This document shows, piece by piece, positions 5,156-5,897 of a stretch of DNA of 5,897 bases. The translations under genes were made by a program, and so were the position numbers. The stretch is from T1Sed10-7 sp040904745 (GTDB lineage Bacteria > Actinomycetota > Nitriliruptoria > Nitriliruptorales > Nitriliruptoraceae), in NCBI GenBank assembly GCA_040904745.1, contig JBBDSW010000112.1, forward strand, positions 1 to 5,897. The letters are read 5' to 3'. The notes under the pieces were generated by a model. That model saw only the letters and a list, made by a program, of their open reading frames with translations, was not told the DNA's origin and made no database searches. Positions within the stretch are counted from its first letter, which is position 1. Each line of letters starts with the position of its first letter.

Positions 5156-5539
5156 ATGAGCACCACCTACACCGGACGCCGCAAATCGGCCGTCGCTCGG
5201 GCGCGTATCAGCCGCGGTTCGGGCCAGTACCGCCTCAACGGCAAGCCCCTCGAGGAGTACTTCACCACCGAGAAGCTCCGGGCGCATGCCACGGAAGCGT
5301 TCTCCGTGATCGAGCAGGATGGCCAGTGGGACGTCGATGCTCGCCTGCACGGTGGCGGGACGACCGGACAAGCCGGTGCGCTGCGGCTGGCGATCGCCCG
5401 CGCCCTGGTCGGGGACGATCCCGACAGCCGTCCGGCGCTCAAGAGCGCTGGGCTGTTGACCCGGGACGCCCGGAAGGTCGAGCGCAAGAAGTTCGGCCTC
5501 AAGAAGGCCCGTCGCGCGCCCCAGTTCTCCAAGCGCTGA
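5156..5539 (+). CDS. rpsI: 30S ribosomal protein S9 (uS9)
   Basis: S9 sits in the small-subunit head, and its extended C-terminal tail reaches the P-site tRNA. The 127-residue protein lacks the longer N-terminal extension seen in some actinobacteria and starts directly at STTYTGRRKSAVARARI. It carries LNGKPLEEYF (27-36), the GGGTTGQAGALRLAIARAL block (66-84) and LLTRDARKVERKKFGLKKAR (100-119). It ends APQFSKR, including the universally conserved terminal Lys-Arg. It is translated 11 nt after rplM. The TGA stop is at 5537-5539, and the 11 bases from 5532 to 5542 around it recur at 5552-5562. Confidence 0.98.
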   Translation: MSTTYTGRRKSAVARARISRGSGQYRLNGKPLEEYFTTEKLRAHATEAFSVIEQDGQWDVDARLHGGGTTGQAGALRLAIARALVGDDPDSRPALKSAGLLTRDARKVERKKFGLKKARRAPQFSKR

Positions 5540-5562
5540 TCCCCGTCCGCGAGCGCTGATCC
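5532..5562 (+). repeat. Short direct duplication around the rpsI stop
   Basis: AGCGCTGATCC occurs at 5532-5542 and again at 5552-5562, exactly 20 nt apart. The first copy includes the rpsI TGA. It looks like a small local tandem duplication of the gene end. Confidence 0.55.
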
Positions 5563-5568
5563 ACGCGC

Positions 5569-5589
5569 GAGCGACCGTCCGCGTCGCTC
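5569..5589 (+). terminator. First hairpin after rpsI
   Basis: GAGCGAC pairs perfectly with GTCGCTC (7 bp) around a 7-nt loop, 29 nt after the stop. It may be part of a multi-hairpin termination region. No T-tract is present. Confidence 0.4.
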
Positions 5590-5607
5590 CGGGTCGCCCG
5601 CACCCGG
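5589..5607 (+). terminator. Second hairpin after rpsI
   Basis: CCGGGT pairs with ACCCGG (6 bp) around a 7-nt loop. It shares one base with the first hairpin, so the two would abut or compete. Confidence 0.35.
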
Positions 5608-5627
5608 CCCGGGACGTACGCACCACC

Positions 5628-5653
5628 GGCCGCCGCCCTTCGGGGCGGCGGCC
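5628..5653 (+). terminator. Strong intrinsic terminator hairpin of the rplM-rpsI operon
   Basis: An 11-bp perfect all-GC stem (5628-5638 with 5643-5653) is closed by a TTCG tetraloop, the most stable type of stem-loop for this purpose. It lies 88 nt after the rpsI stop. Any T-tract would fall in the run of Ns that begins at the next base, so the terminator cannot be fully confirmed. The stem may also serve a convergent gene on the other strand. Confidence 0.8.
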
Positions 5654-5663
5654 NNNNNNNNNN
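5654..5663. other. Assembly gap (10 Ns)
   Basis: Ten undetermined bases directly follow the 11-bp hairpin. A round number of Ns usually marks a scaffold join of unknown true size, so sequence on the two sides may not be adjacent in the genome. Confidence 0.9.
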
Positions 5664-5689
5664 TCCACAGCGTCGATCCCTTCCACCGA

Positions 5690-5857
5690 ACGGCGGTGGC
5701 GGCCTCGCGCACGGCGGTGGCGGCCTCGCGTACGGCGGTGGCGGCCTCGCGTACGGACGCAGCGGCCTCGCGTACGGCGGTGGCGGCCTCGCGCACGGCG
5801 GTGGCGGCCTCGCGTACGGACGCAGCGGCCCCGCGTACGGACGTGGCGCCCGCCTCG
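5690..5857. repeat. 21-bp tandem repeat array, about eight units
   Basis: Units start at 5690, 5711, 5732, 5753, 5774, 5795, 5816 and 5837, the last diverged. Five begin acggcggtgg (units 1, 2, 3, 5, 6). Units 4 and 7 begin acggacgcag, and unit 8 begins acggacgtgg. There are no unique spacers. Being a multiple of three, the period encodes heptads: on the - strand VREAATA, with changes mostly silent or conservative, and on the + strand RTAVAAS. The - frame meets a TAG at 5877-5875 with no start before the repeats. The + frame is open from the gap to a TAG at 5876-5878. Neither is convincing as a gene. The remaining flanks (5664-5689 and 5858-5897) hold nothing I recognise. Confidence 0.85.
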
Positions 5858-5897
5858 CCCGCGCGTCCGGGTCCCTAGCATCGCCTCCACACGCGAC

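Noticed and set aside
5690..5857. Possible CRISPR array in the 21-bp repeats
   Set aside because: The units are directly contiguous with no unique spacers and only 21 bp long, so this is a tandem repeat, not CRISPR.
5167..5890. Long - strand open frames running from the repeat array through the Ns into rpsI
   Set aside because: They cross undetermined bases and lie antisense to the certain rpsI gene. One starts inside the repeat and the other is an arginine-rich shadow with poor codon pattern.

Overview
The window is a high-GC stretch of conserved translation and transcription housekeeping genes, all on the + strand. In order they are rpsM (5' end cut off), rpsK, rpsD, rpoA, rplQ, truA, rplM and rpsI. 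This order, the cysteine-free 201-residue S4 protein beginning MARYTGPMTKKSRRLG, and the long acidic tail on L17 all point to an actinobacterium. The RNA polymerase alpha subunit departs from textbook actinobacterial sequences in having an N-terminal extension and a small insertion in its N-terminal domain. That could fit a deep-branching class, but the lineage cannot be fixed from this window.

Positions 1-3558 are the distal part of the classic alpha operon: S13, S11, S4, RpoA and L17. Gaps are short except for three: 92 nt before rpsD, 224 nt between rpsD and rpoA, and 98 nt before rplQ. These three gaps carry inverted repeats, and the rpsD-rpoA gap holds four hairpins in a row. truA (tRNA pseudouridine synthase) follows 28 nt after rplQ, starts with GTG and has no clear Shine-Dalgarno, so it is probably coupled to rplQ. 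A 283-nt gap then holds a good SigA-type promoter (TTGACC-N18-TACGCT) that should drive the rplM-rpsI pair from a leader of nearly 190 nt. rpsI is followed by two hairpins and then an 11-bp perfect stem with a TTCG loop, a strong terminator candidate that abuts a run of 10 Ns.

After the Ns, about 230 bases remain. They are dominated by a 21-bp tandem array of about eight units, which reads as heptads in some frames but contains no supportable gene start. Whether this stretch is truly adjacent to rpsI is uncertain because the Ns mark an assembly gap.

Functionally, the genes make ribosomal small-subunit (S13, S11, S4, S9) and large-subunit (L17, L13) proteins, the assembly scaffold of RNA polymerase, and a tRNA-modifying enzyme. 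All eight genes end in TGA. No mobile element, CRISPR array, tRNA or defence system was seen. The points worth a second look are the structured intergenic regions, the RpoA insertion, the L17 tail and the 21-bp array. I found no convincing new biological system here.
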